A stretch of 44,612 nucleotides of DNA from an uncultured Blastocatellia bacterium (GTDB lineage: Bacteria > Acidobacteriota > Blastocatellia > Chloracidobacteriales > Chloracidobacteriaceae). This document shows, piece after piece, positions 17,728 to 25,791 of the stretch. A program made the position numbers and the translations under genes. Under the pieces are notes generated by a model that had not been told where the DNA came from, searched no databases, and worked only from the letters and a program-made list of their open reading frames with translations. The stretch covers positions 1-44,612 of the forward strand of contig CALGZC010000041.1 in the NCBI GenBank assembly GCA_937934745.1, written 5' to 3'. Numbering within the stretch: position 1 is the first letter of the stretch; the number at the start of each line of letters is the position of its first letter.

Positions 17728-19221
17728 GTGTCAACTTGGAAACTCGATGACATTGCCAAGCGATACGGTTCTGTCAGGGCGCTAGACGGTGTATCCCTCA
17801 CTATCGAGCCGGGCCGCATCCACGGTCTGCTCGGCGAAAACGGAGCAGGTAAGTCTACGTTAGTGAACATTTTGTTCGGCGCAATTCGCCCCGACCGGGG
17901 CCACATTATCTGCGCCGGACGCCAGATGCGCTTTACTTCGTCCCGCGATGCCATCGCCGCTGGCGTCGGTTTGGTACACCAGCACTTTCATCTGGTGGAA
18001 AGCTTCACCGTCCGCGAAAACGTCTGGCTCGGAGAGACACGCCCCGATGAAGCCCGTCTGTGGGCTGCCGCCAACCGGTTGGCACTGGCAGATCAGTTGA
18101 ACACGGTGGTCGGGCAGTTGCCGGTGGGCATCCGGCAGCGCGTAGAAATTCTCAAAGCCCTCTACCGGCGGGCAACGTTGTTGTTGCTGGATGAGCCGAC
18201 GGCAGCGCTAACGCCGCCCGAAGTCGAGATGCTCTTTGCGTTGGTGCGCGAACTGCGCTTGTCCGGTGTCAGTATTGTCTTCATTACCCATAAGCTGCGC
18301 GAGGCTCTGGAGCTGTGTGACACCATCACGGTACTTCGGCAAGGGCGTGTGGTCGCGACATACGCCCAGGCAGCAGCCACGCCTGACGAATTGGCAGCGG
18401 CGATGGTCGGCAGCAGCCTGGCACCGCCATCGGTAACACCGCCGCCCGGCAACCAGATCCGGCTGCGGGTGAACGGTCTGACAACCGATGCCGATGTCGG
18501 TGCCAGCATTCGGGGGGTCTCGTTTGAGGTTCGCGCTGGAGAGATTTTCGGCGTGGCGGGGGTGGACGGCAACGGTCAAACCGAGCTGGCCGAAGCTTTG
18601 GTCGGACTCCGTCCGGCCGGTGGGCAGGTTTGGCTGGATGGCGCTCCAGCACCGCCGGGTCGGCGGGCACGGATGGCAGCCGGCCTGCACTACATTCCGG
18701 CCGACCGCTGCCGCGCCGGACTGGTGCTCAATCTCTCGGTGGCGGAAAACGCGGTCCTGGGGGACGAGGTGGCCTCGGCGTGGCGCAAATGGGGCTGGTG
18801 CCTGGACGGCCGTGCCATCCGACGCCATGCGACGGCGCTGGCCGCACAGTTTGCGATTCGGATGCCGGCAGTGTCGGCTGCGGTGATGGCCCTGTCCGGC
18901 GGTAATCAACAAAAACTCCTGACGGCGCGCGAACTGGCGCGGAAACCACGGGTGCTGGTGGCAGTCAACCCAACCTGGGGCGTGGACATTGCTGCTGTTG
19001 CAGCCATTCACCAAGCTTTCCGAACAGCGTGCAGCAGTGGTTTAAGTCTGGTTTTGATTTCTAACGAACTGGATGAGATTCTCAGCTTGTGTCATCGCCT
19101 GGTGGTGATTCATGCTGGTCGCCTATCGCAGCCGCTCCCGCCGAACGTGCCGCTGACGGTCATTGGGCGCTTGATGGCCGGCGACGCCCACACCTGGGAA
19201 CACTATGGCGTGGGTAGCTGA
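17728..19221 (+). CDS. ABC transporter ATP-binding protein, double domain (BMP/nucleoside or sugar type)
   Basis: Starts at GTG three bases after the preceding stop. First ATPase half: GENGAGKST Walker A (about residue 37), LLLLDEPTAALTPPE Walker B, and FITHKLREA H-loop. Second half is degenerate: VAGVDGNGQTELAEAL replaces Walker A, LSGGNQQKLLTARELARKP is intact, and the last Walker B is VAVNPTWGVD where this family usually has QPTRGLD. This is the usual design of RbsA/NupO-like proteins, with one hydrolysing site. The 497-residue length is normal. The permease gene starts 17 bp before its end. Confidence 0.93.
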   Translation: MSTWKLDDIAKRYGSVRALDGVSLTIEPGRIHGLLGENGAGKSTLVNILFGAIRPDRGHIICAGRQMRFTSSRDAIAAGVGLVHQHFHLVESFTVRENVWLGETRPDEARLWAAANRLALADQLNTVVGQLPVGIRQRVEILKALYRRATLLLLDEPTAALTPPEVEMLFALVRELRLSGVSIVFITHKLREALELCDTITVLRQGRVVATYAQAAATPDELAAAMVGSSLAPPSVTPPPGNQIRLRVNGLTTDADVGASIRGVSFEVRAGEIFGVAGVDGNGQTELAEALVGLRPAGGQVWLDGAPAPPGRRARMAAGLHYIPADRCRAGLVLNLSVAENAVLGDEVASAWRKWGWCLDGRAIRRHATALAAQFAIRMPAVSAAVMALSGGNQQKLLTARELARKPRVLVAVNPTWGVDIAAVAAIHQAFRTACSSGLSLVLISNELDEILSLCHRLVVIHAGRLSQPLPPNVPLTVIGRLMAGDAHTWEHYGVGS

Positions 19222-20221
19222 GTCTGGGCGCGCAATTGTGTCGTCAGTCGCGGCCGTCATCCTGGCGCTGTCAGCCGGAGCGATTGTTTTGTGGGTGGCC
19301 GGCTATGCACCGCTGCCGGCGCTGTGGGTGATGGCGCAGGCGGCGTTTGGCAGCCAGTTTGCCCTTGCGGACACGCTGATCAAAGCCACACCACTGGCGT
19401 TGTGCGGCGTCGGCGTGACCCTGGCCTTTCGGAGTGGCCAGTTCAACATTGGCGCCGAGGGCCAAATGCTGATGGGGGCGCTGGCGGCAGTTATCCTGGG
19501 TCGGCTGTTGGTGACAGGCTGGGCAGTTGTTTTCGTTCTCCTTGGTGCGGCAATCATAGGCAGTCTGTGGGCCTGGTTGGCAGCCTGGCTCAAGACCGCG
19601 CGTGGTGTGAGTGAAGTCATTTCGACGCTCATGCTCAACTTCATTGCGTTCTGGTTGGTGAGTTGGCTGGTCCACGGGCCGCTCCAAGAAGGGGCAAAAA
19701 GCTACCCGCAGACGGACCTGGTCGCCGAAGCCCTGTGGCTGGGGCGCTGGCTTCCGCCGACGCGCCTGCACACCGGTGTCTTTGTCGCCGTCGGCGCGGC
19801 CGTAGTCGGTTATGTGTGGCTGTTTATGACCCCGATCGGGCTGCGGGTGCGGGTGCTGGGCGAGAGTCCCCAGGCGGCCTGGACGGCCGGCATTGACCCA
19901 GTGCGCACGACGTGGCTGGCGCTGGCTGTCAGCGGCGCCTGTGCCGGACTGGCGGGCGGCGTCGAGGTGCTGGGTGTGAGCCGGCGGCTGTACGAGCAGT
20001 TTTCACCGGGCTACGGCTACATGGCCGTGGCCGTCGCGTTACTGGCCCGGCGGCATCCGCTGGGTGTGTTGCCGGCTGCCGTCTGTTTCGGAGCCCTAGA
20101 AGTCGGGGCTGCCGGTTTACAGCGCGCAGTCGGCGTCTCAGCAGGACTGGCCAGCATCGTGGAAGCCTTTGTCGTTCTCGCTGTGGTCGTGGTCGGCGGT
20201 CGGGAGGCAGACGCGGTCTAG
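19205..20221 (+). CDS. ABC transporter permease (BMP/nucleoside uptake type)
   Basis: 338 residues with about eight to ten membrane segments and the family motif LCGVGVTLAFRSGQFNIGAE followed by GQMLMGALAAV; later RVRVLGESPQAAWTAGID is the cytoplasmic coupling region. The start overlaps the ATPase end by 17 bp. BMP-type importers normally have two permease genes (NupP and NupQ like). Only this one is present: a gene on the opposite strand ends 19 bp downstream. Whether a second permease lies elsewhere cannot be seen. An alternative is that it works as a homodimer. Confidence 0.9.
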   Translation: MAWVAESGRAIVSSVAAVILALSAGAIVLWVAGYAPLPALWVMAQAAFGSQFALADTLIKATPLALCGVGVTLAFRSGQFNIGAEGQMLMGALAAVILGRLLVTGWAVVFVLLGAAIIGSLWAWLAAWLKTARGVSEVISTLMLNFIAFWLVSWLVHGPLQEGAKSYPQTDLVAEALWLGRWLPPTRLHTGVFVAVGAAVVGYVWLFMTPIGLRVRVLGESPQAAWTAGIDPVRTTWLALAVSGACAGLAGGVEVLGVSRRLYEQFSPGYGYMAVAVALLARRHPLGVLPAAVCFGALEVGAAGLQRAVGVSAGLASIVEAFVVLAVVVVGGREADAV

Positions 20222-20240
20222 CACAGAGGTGACGCTCCGG

Positions 20241-21710
20241 CTAGCCTGACCGCTGCCCAACCAACGCATCCATCCAGTTGAAAATATCGGGCAGTGCGTC
20301 GGGCACGACCAGTAGGTGCTCGGCTTCGTAGAGTTTGAACATCGTCGGCGTTTCCTGAGCACGCAGACGTTCGGCGAGTTGCTCCGAACCAGGGCGGGAA
20401 AAGTCCTTTGTTCCGGCAGCGACAAACGTCGGCAATGCTTTGAGCGCCCCTGTCGTCCACGGCGCACGCCCGGAAATCGGTGCAATTCCGGCCAAACGGC
20501 CGGCATACTTGGTCGCAACGACCAGGGTCGTCACCGCACCGAGCGAATGGCCGACAAGAAAGATGTGTCGTGCTTGTGGTGCCAGCCGCGCCGGCAGGCG
20601 CTCGACCACGGCGCTGTAGTCGTCCAGTGGACTCGTCACCCGTGGACAGGCCAGCGCCCACCCACGCGCACGACACAGACGGACGATCTCGCCATCGCCG
20701 TAGCCGTCAAAGAACATGTTTTCACTTCCCCCCGCGCCGTGAAAAGCCATGATCAAGACCGGCGCCGTTGGATTGGCCAGCGCCCGGACCGGTAGGATTC
20801 CCGTTGCCGTCGGACAGCCCAGCAACACGTCGCCCGTCAGGGCGGTCAACGTTGACCGGGGAGGTGCAGCACGCAGCGCCGCGACCAGTTGCTCGGCGTC
20901 ACGTAGGAGACGGACGGCGGCTAGGTCGGTTTCAAGCGGTGGGTTGTCCCGCAAGGCCTTCAACAGTTTCAAGCGCGTCGTCAGTGTGGCGCGCTCGATG
21001 TCAAAGCCGTCCGGGAGGGCAGCCGGTCCGACGGTCGTCAGTGCGGTTTCCAGTGCTGCTAAGCGCCGGGCCAGGTCACGCACCCGACTGACCCCGACGC
21101 GCCACATATGTCGTGCCGGCCGGTCAGGTGTTCCGACGGCAATTTCCAGTCCTGTATCCATATCTTGCGCGGCCCGCTCACAGGCAACACGCACCCGGTG
21201 CGGCAACGGTGTTGCGGCCGGCAGCGGCACCGTCATGACGGTTTTCCCCAGCGTCAGCCGTAAGACGAGATCAGGACGCGGCACAGATGGTTCATACAGT
21301 GCGGTTACGGTCACCTCAAGCGCCGGTTCGCGCAGATCGATCAGCGCCCGCGCCGGCGTTATGGCCAAGGCGGCTGCCCAGCGGTCGGCCGAGTCGGGTG
21401 TTTGCCCCTGAAGCGCCGTGGTGGTTTCATCCAGTGTCTCGGCGACAAGGCGGGTATTGCCCGAAAAAAAACCTAGGACGGCGGTCTGGACGCGCGGAAT
21501 GGCTGCGGCCCGGCGGTCAGCGTCACGGCAGTTCATCCAAGCGCGTTCAAGGGCGCGCGTCCGCCGGCCAAGTTCATAGCGGTTTTCGGCAAAGCGCAGT
21601 GGGGCAGAAGAACTCGGTGTGGACGGTTCGGCCGAGGATGGCGCTTGTCCAGAAGCAAAGGAACCAATCAGAGACAGCAGGATGGCACAGCCAACAGCAC
21701 ATGACTTCAT
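20241..21710 (-). CDS. Exported alpha/beta-hydrolase with a long unrecognised N-terminal region
   Basis: A signal peptide (MKSCAVGCAILLSLIGSF, cleavage near FASGQ) marks it as exported. Residues ~30-290 are an Arg/Ala/Thr-rich helical region I cannot assign. The C-terminal ~200 residues are an alpha/beta-hydrolase: LIMAFHGAGGSENMFFDGYG (oxyanion region), nucleophile Ser in LVGHSLGAVTT, and EAEHLLVVPDALPDIF, whose His would be catalytic; the acid is probably Asp in GTKDF. It resembles PHB depolymerase/feruloyl-esterase-like enzymes, so an extracellular ester hydrolase is likely. DUF1990 follows upstream, 9 bp away, on the same strand. Confidence 0.8.
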   Translation of the reverse strand: MKSCAVGCAILLSLIGSFASGQAPSSAEPSTPSSSAPLRFAENRYELGRRTRALERAWMNCRDADRRAAAIPRVQTAVLGFFSGNTRLVAETLDETTTALQGQTPDSADRWAAALAITPARALIDLREPALEVTVTALYEPSVPRPDLVLRLTLGKTVMTVPLPAATPLPHRVRVACERAAQDMDTGLEIAVGTPDRPARHMWRVGVSRVRDLARRLAALETALTTVGPAALPDGFDIERATLTTRLKLLKALRDNPPLETDLAAVRLLRDAEQLVAALRAAPPRSTLTALTGDVLLGCPTATGILPVRALANPTAPVLIMAFHGAGGSENMFFDGYGDGEIVRLCRARGWALACPRVTSPLDDYSAVVERLPARLAPQARHIFLVGHSLGAVTTLVVATKYAGRLAGIAPISGRAPWTTGALKALPTFVAAGTKDFSRPGSEQLAERLRAQETPTMFKLYEAEHLLVVPDALPDIFNWMDALVGQRSG

Positions 21711-21719
21711 AGGGAAAAG

Positions 21720-22331
21720 CTACGCGGAAACCGAGGCCCCCAACCCGGCCGTGCGCACGGTCGCAACCATGGCGCGGCGCGAGTCGGCAGCAAAACGCTT
21801 TTGAAACAGACGGGTCACCGGATAGGCGAGTTGGGCGAGCGGATGCGCTGGACGTGAAAACGCCACAATGGTGTAGTTAACCTCATCAGTTGCCGCATCC
21901 CAGGCGATCAAAAAGCGCTCCTCGCCGGACTCCACATGGGCCGGCAGCGTGCCGTAGCCAAAGCCGAAGCGCCGTTCTTCGGTGACAGTATAGACAATGC
22001 GGCAGGCATTGAGCGACCAAAACCCAAAATGCCACGGGATGACGGCCACAACGCGCCCGACCTCAAGCGGTGTATCGGCGGGATACAAACGCAGCCAGGG
22101 CATGGCAAACATCATCCACCGGCGCATGGCTCCAACGGCGCGCTCGAAAACATCGCGCCCCTGCCCAAGACTGACGCACGTTTGGTCCACCGTGTAGCCC
22201 GGCGGCCAGGCACTCCAATCGTTGCGTGTCGCCCCCTGCTCGGGGTAAGTCAAAGGCAGCGCTGCCTGTTCTGCTAGAAACTCGTCAAGCTGCGCCGAGG
22301 TTGGTTCGGTGAAGACAAATCGTGCAGGCAT
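21720..22331 (-). CDS. DUF1990-family protein
   Basis: 203 residues, cytoplasmic. Matches the DUF1990 layout: N-terminal PLTYPEQGATR, central FERAVGAMRRWMMFAMPWLRL, GRVVAVIPWHFGFWSLNACRIV, then FGYGTLPAHVESGEERFLIAWD and LAYPVTRLFQKRFAADSR. The family is found in bacteria and plants and resembles START-like lipid-binding folds, but its role is unknown. It is upstream of the hydrolase in a probable two-gene transcript. Confidence 0.85.
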   Translation of the reverse strand: MPARFVFTEPTSAQLDEFLAEQAALPLTYPEQGATRNDWSAWPPGYTVDQTCVSLGQGRDVFERAVGAMRRWMMFAMPWLRLYPADTPLEVGRVVAVIPWHFGFWSLNACRIVYTVTEERRFGFGYGTLPAHVESGEERFLIAWDAATDEVNYTIVAFSRPAHPLAQLAYPVTRLFQKRFAADSRRAMVATVRTAGLGASVSA

Positions 22332-22715
22332 GTCCTTGCCACCAGTGGGCTTCGGTCAGCAGGCTCCTCCGGTCGGTTAGGCCGGCGCCTGCGCAACGTG
22401 ACACAGGGTAGCGGCTCAGACCAAGATTGTACACTTGCCGAGCGAGGTCGCGAGTGAGATCGGCAGTCGTCCGAAGGATACAGCCCGTTGCCAGCTTGGC
22501 GACGACCGGCGACGGACATCGTCATCTGCATCGTTGACCGAAGCTTGTGCACGGCCCGGCGTGAAAACTGAATGCCCCCGTACCAACGGCACAGCAGTCA
22601 GCCCGTCCGCTGCCAAGCAGGGCTTGTATCCGGCGAACGGGCTTCCCATAATCCACGGGAAGGCTTAGCTTGCTTTGCTTTACCTTGCGTTGCTTTACAA
22701 GGAGAATATCCAATC
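22332..22715. other. Non-coding stretch between divergent genes
   Basis: About 384 bases with only low-quality short frames. It should hold promoters for the DUF1990 gene (minus) and the gene at 22716 (plus). A 9-bp direct repeat TTGCTTTAC (22675-22683 and 22690-22698) sits just before the AAGGAG at 22699-22704. I see no RNA gene. Confidence 0.45.
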
Positions 22716-23093
22716 GTGCCGATCATTGAATCCGCTGCCGCCTGCCGCTTTGCGGGTGAACATGCCCACGTCGTTGAACAGCTCTACCAACTGATTGAGC
22801 GACTCTGGAAAGAGCATCGTACATCACCGACCCGCGCCGGGGATGAACTGGTCTATGCCTTTGGCAATCTCGATTGCGTGGTAGTGATCAACCAGGATGT
22901 CTTAGGCGCGCTGGTTGAAGTCAAAACAAAGCTTGGCAACGTTGACTGCCAGGCCAACGAACAGGGCGAAATTACGGCCACACTCAATACTGACCCGAAG
23001 GAAGGTGGGCGTGAGGATGGCGACGTAGGCAAAATCCTCAGCTTTGCAGTACGGGCGCTGGACGAATACTACTACAAGCGCCGCGTGGCGTGA
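22716..23093 (+). CDS. Small protein of unknown function coupled to lspA
   Basis: GTG 22716 is preferred because AAGGAG lies 11 nt upstream; the longer frame to 22572 adds a sequence with no protein-like character. The product is about 125 residues, cytoplasmic, acidic, starting with VPIIESAAACRFAGEHAHV and continuing with a strand-rich middle (GDELVYAFGNLDCVVVINQD, GALVEVKTKLGNVDCQANE). I do not recognise a family. The gene overlaps lspA by 4 bp (GTGA), so the two are probably translated together. Confidence 0.65.
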   Translation: MPIIESAAACRFAGEHAHVVEQLYQLIERLWKEHRTSPTRAGDELVYAFGNLDCVVVINQDVLGALVEVKTKLGNVDCQANEQGEITATLNTDPKEGGREDGDVGKILSFAVRALDEYYYKRRVA

Positions 23094-23614
23094 CCTTGGC
23101 TGTGACCGGCGCGAGTGCGCCCCCCTACAGGGCGTTTGTAGCCGTCGGAGGGTTGGCGGCGCTTGATCAACTGAGCAAAGCCTGGGCCTACTGGGCGCTG
23201 CGCCCAACCGACGCCGTGGTGCGGGTTATTCCTGGCTTCTTTCACCTGCGGTATGCCGAAAACCCCGGCATTGCATTCAGCCTCTTTGACAGCGGAACGC
23301 CGGCCATGCGGCTCACCCTGCTGGGCATCGCGGTCTGCGCTGCCGTTGGGGTGAGCATGTACCTGTGGCGGACACCCGACAACCGGCCCGTTCTCCGGAC
23401 AACGCTCACGTTTCTGCTGGGTGGTATTCTAGGCAACGCTATAGACCGGACTGTGCACGGTGCCGTCATTGATTTTCTGGACGTTCACTGGGGAACATGG
23501 CACTTCCCGACCTTCAACATTGCGGATAGTTGCATTACGGTTGGGGCCGTTCTGTTAGCGCTCGATACGCTGCATGACCTGCGGCGTTCTTCAGACCAAG
23601 TGCATAACCCGTAG
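23090..23614 (+). CDS. lspA: Lipoprotein signal peptidase (signal peptidase II)
   Basis: Inner-membrane aspartic protease that cleaves the signal peptide of prolipoproteins after diacylglyceryl modification. Seen: ALDQLSKAWA, the conserved IPGFFHLRYAENPGIAFSL, and the two catalytic Asp regions GNAIDR and FNIADS, with four membrane segments. Length 174 is normal. Its GTG start overlaps the end of the preceding unknown gene. The BMP lipoprotein elsewhere in the window is one possible substrate. Confidence 0.95.
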   Translation: MTLAVTGASAPPYRAFVAVGGLAALDQLSKAWAYWALRPTDAVVRVIPGFFHLRYAENPGIAFSLFDSGTPAMRLTLLGIAVCAAVGVSMYLWRTPDNRPVLRTTLTFLLGGILGNAIDRTVHGAVIDFLDVHWGTWHFPTFNIADSCITVGAVLLALDTLHDLRRSSDQVHNP

Positions 23615-23719
23615 TGGGTGGCTGCCGGTGTCCGTTGTTCGTAAGTGATTGCCACATCTGCGCCGTCAAGTCATTGCATCTGCTTGCCGGTGGCAAACGG
23701 CTTCCCTGATCCTCGGCCG

Positions 23720-23744
23720 GAAGCCGGCCGGTTTCACCGGCTTC
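23720..23744. terminator. Candidate hairpin between lspA and obgE
   Basis: GAAGCCGG (23720-23727) can pair with CCGGCTTC (23737-23744), with a 9-nt loop, and overlaps a competing hairpin CGGCCGG/CCGGCCG (23714-23730). The genes are convergent. There is no T-tract, so its use as a terminator is uncertain. Confidence 0.4.
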
Positions 23745-23761
23745 TACGTCCCAAATCTGGT

Positions 23762-24766
23762 TCACACGGCTGATGTCCCAAACAACAGGTTTGCAATGTG
23801 TGAAATCAACGGCTTCAGCCCCTCGCCCGTTACCGCTGACACCGGAAAGTAAGGGACACCTAACCGGGCACAGTGGGTCTGCAAGGCTGCCGTTCGCGCC
23901 GGATCGGCAACATCCCGCTTGGTAGCGACGGCCAAACGCGGCCGGGCGGCCAGTTCCGGATCGTAGAGTTTCAGCTCGCGTTCAATGGTGTCGTAGGCAA
24001 CGACCGGGTCGTGTTCCGCCAGCACCGAAACATCTACCAAATGCAGCAGCAAGCGGGTTCGTTCAACGTGCCGCAAAAACTGGAGGCCCAGCCCACGTCC
24101 CGCGTGTGCGCCCTCGATGATGCCCGGAATGTCGGCGATGACAAAACTCCGGTAGTCTTCTAAGCCGACAACGCCCAGGTTCGGCACCAGCGTTGTAAAG
24201 GGATAATCGGCAATCTTGGGACGCGCCGCAGACACTGCCGCAATGAACGTTGATTTACCGGCATTCGGGTAGCCGAGCAGGCCAACATCGGCGAGCAACT
24301 TAAGTTCAAGGCGCAGTGTGCGCCGTTCGCCGGGACGACCCGGCTCATGGCGGCGCGGCGCACGATTGACCGAGGTGGCAAAATGCGCGTTACCGCGGCC
24401 GCCGCGACCGCCGCGTGCGACGGCAACAGTCTGTCCCGCCACGATGAGGTCGGCCAAGCATTCGCCTGTGTCCGCGTCATAGACCAGCGTGCCTACCGGG
24501 ACATCCACGATGCAGTTGGCACCGTCGCGGCCGTGGCGATTGTTGCCTTCGCCATGGCCGCCGCGTTCGGCGGCATACCGCGGGTTGTAGCGAAACGCCA
24601 ACAGGGTGTTGAGGTGGCGGCTGGCACGGAGATACACCGTTCCTCCTTGACCGCCATCACCGCCTGCCGGACCGCCGCGTGGCACGAACTTTTCACGGCG
24701 AAAGGCCAGACAACCGTTGCCGCCGTCGCCGCCCGCGACGTGAATGATAGCTTCATCAACAAACAT
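23762..24766 (-). CDS. obgE: Obg/CgtA GTPase
   Basis: Ribosome-assembly and stress GTPase that binds the 50S subunit. The glycine-rich Obg domain comes first ([20 protein letters not shown], then [18 protein letters not shown]), then the G domain: [26 protein letters not shown], and TKRD where NKxD is more usual. At 335 residues it lacks the OCT extension. I took ATG 24764-24766; a longer frame would start with TTG inside a hairpin. It follows rplU and rpmA, the classic order. The hairpin directly upstream may reduce its transcription relative to the ribosomal genes. Confidence 0.95.
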   Translation of the reverse strand: MFVDEAIIHVAGGDGGNGCLAFRREKFVPRGGPAGGDGGQGGTVYLRASRHLNTLLAFRYNPRYAAERGGHGEGNNRHGRDGANCIVDVPVGTLVYDADTGECLADLIVAGQTVAVARGGRGGRGNAHFATSVNRAPRRHEPGRPGERRTLRLELKLLADVGLLGYPNAGKSTFIAAVSAARPKIADYPFTTLVPNLGVVGLEDYRSFVIADIPGIIEGAHAGRGLGLQFLRHVERTRLLLHLVDVSVLAEHDPVVAYDTIERELKLYDPELAARPRLAVATKRDVADPARTAALQTHCARLGVPYFPVSAVTGEGLKPLISHIANLLFGTSAV

Positions 24767-24781
24767 CGGGTGCGAAAGCAA

Positions 24782-24809
24782 AGCCCAAGGTCAGGGGCGA
24801 CCTTGGGCT
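24782..24809 (-). terminator. Perfect 11-bp hairpin between rpmA and obgE (terminator/attenuator)
   Basis: AGCCCAAGGTC (24782-24792) and GACCTTGGGCT (24799-24809) are perfectly complementary, with a 6-nt loop. Read on the minus strand, the hairpin is followed by TTTGCTTTCG, a weak U-rich tail, and ends 16 nt before the obgE ATG. Confidence 0.7.
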
Positions 24810-24865
24810 GGTGCCGATCGGTTTTTGGTGGTGTCCGGCCGGGGAGGAACGGATGGACGCCCTCT

Positions 24866-25165
24866 TCAGACGGCCGCAGTCGCCGGCGCCGCTTGGGTCG
24901 CAGCCGACGTTTCCAACGGGACAATTTCGATATAGCGTCCAAGCCGGCCACGATTGCGGAACAAGAGATGCCCTGCCGTAAGGGCAAAGAGCGTGTGGTC
25001 GCGTCCCATGCCGACGTTTTTACCCGGCTTGAAGCGCGTCCCACGCTGCCGGACGAGAATCTCGCCGGCCTTGACAAACTGGTTGCCAAAACGCTTGACA
25101 CCCAATCGCTTGGAGTGTGAATCGCGTCCGTTACGCGAACTCCCGACACCTTTCTTATGCGCCAT
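24866..25165 (-). CDS. rpmA: 50S ribosomal protein L27
   Basis: Begins [20 protein letters not shown], the unmistakable L27 N-terminus near the peptidyl-transferase centre, followed by [20 protein letters not shown] and [18 protein letters not shown]. It lacks the N-terminal extension cleaved by Prp in Firmicutes. The 99 residues include a short Ala/Thr-rich C-terminal tail (about 12 residues) beyond the usual end. It lies 27 bp after rplU. Confidence 0.97.
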   Translation of the reverse strand: MAHKKGVGSSRNGRDSHSKRLGVKRFGNQFVKAGEILVRQRGTRFKPGKNVGMGRDHTLFALTAGHLLFRNRGRLGRYIEIVPLETSAATQAAPATAAV

Positions 25166-25192
25166 AGGGGTCTGACCTCCCAGCTCGGCTCG

Positions 25193-25510
25193 TTAGGCTG
25201 CGGCTTCGATCTTCTGTACCAGCAACGCCGTGAAGTTCTGACGATGCCCACGCTTGCGCCGGTACTGCTTTCGCCGCTTGAACTTGAAGACAATGATTTT
25301 TCTGGCGCGTCCGTGACCGATCACCGACGCAGTCACACGCACGTCCGCCAAACGCGGTGTTCCAACCTTGAATTCCGTACCGTTGTGCAGCGCCAAAACA
25401 TCGAGGTTCACCGTCTGGCCGGGTTCAACGTCTAGACTCGGCACTTGGACAACATCGCCCTCGGCGACTCGAAACTGTTTTCCGCCCGTGACAACAATCG
25501 CGTATGCCAT
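25193..25510 (-). CDS. rplU: 50S ribosomal protein L21
   Basis: Starts at MAYAIVVTGGKQF (25510); an upstream in-frame extension is unlike L21 and was discarded. Contains GDVVQVPSLDVEPGQTVNLD and the C-terminal KRRKQYRRKRGHRQNFT, the RNA-binding signature, ending in VQKIEAAA. The 105-residue length is standard. First gene of the rplU-rpmA-obgE unit. Confidence 0.97.
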   Translation of the reverse strand: MAYAIVVTGGKQFRVAEGDVVQVPSLDVEPGQTVNLDVLALHNGTEFKVGTPRLADVRVTASVIGHGRARKIIVFKFKRRKQYRRKRGHRQNFTALLVQKIEAAA

Positions 25511-25791
25511 GACTTTAAGCCACCCTTCTTTTCCACGCCTGTCCATGCCGGCGCTCGCAAAGAGCATGTCCAGAGCAAATCCGGGACTTTATTGACCCAG
25601 GATGGTGACTGTCAAGTCTCTGATCAAATCTCTGACGTTGCCTGCGCGGCCACAGCGCTAGACGGTTGTGCCGCTTCCGCATTATTCAGGGGGCTCCACC
25701 GTGTGCCTCGCTTGTGCTATCACTGCTCCGGTGTGCCTAAAACCTGCATTCACCTATCATCACCAGTGCCTGGATTTGTAGAGTTTGCTCT
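25511..25791. promoter_or_regulatory. Divergent intergenic region between rplU and the metallopeptidase
   Basis: 281 bases that must carry the ribosomal-operon promoter (minus) and the peptidase promoter (plus). No clear consensus promoter was found. A bulged hairpin, GCGG-C-CACA (25646-25654) with TGTGCCGC (25667-25674) around a 12-nt loop, would lie in the rplU leader. Confidence 0.4.

Noticed and set aside
18208-19014. Minus-strand 268-codon frame opposite the ABC ATPase
   Set aside because: Shadow of the conserved ATPase gene; His/Pro/Arg-rich with no domain.
22435-22713. Small frames in the 22.3-22.7 kb gap
   Set aside because: No ribosome binding site, low-complexity products, overlapping on both strands.
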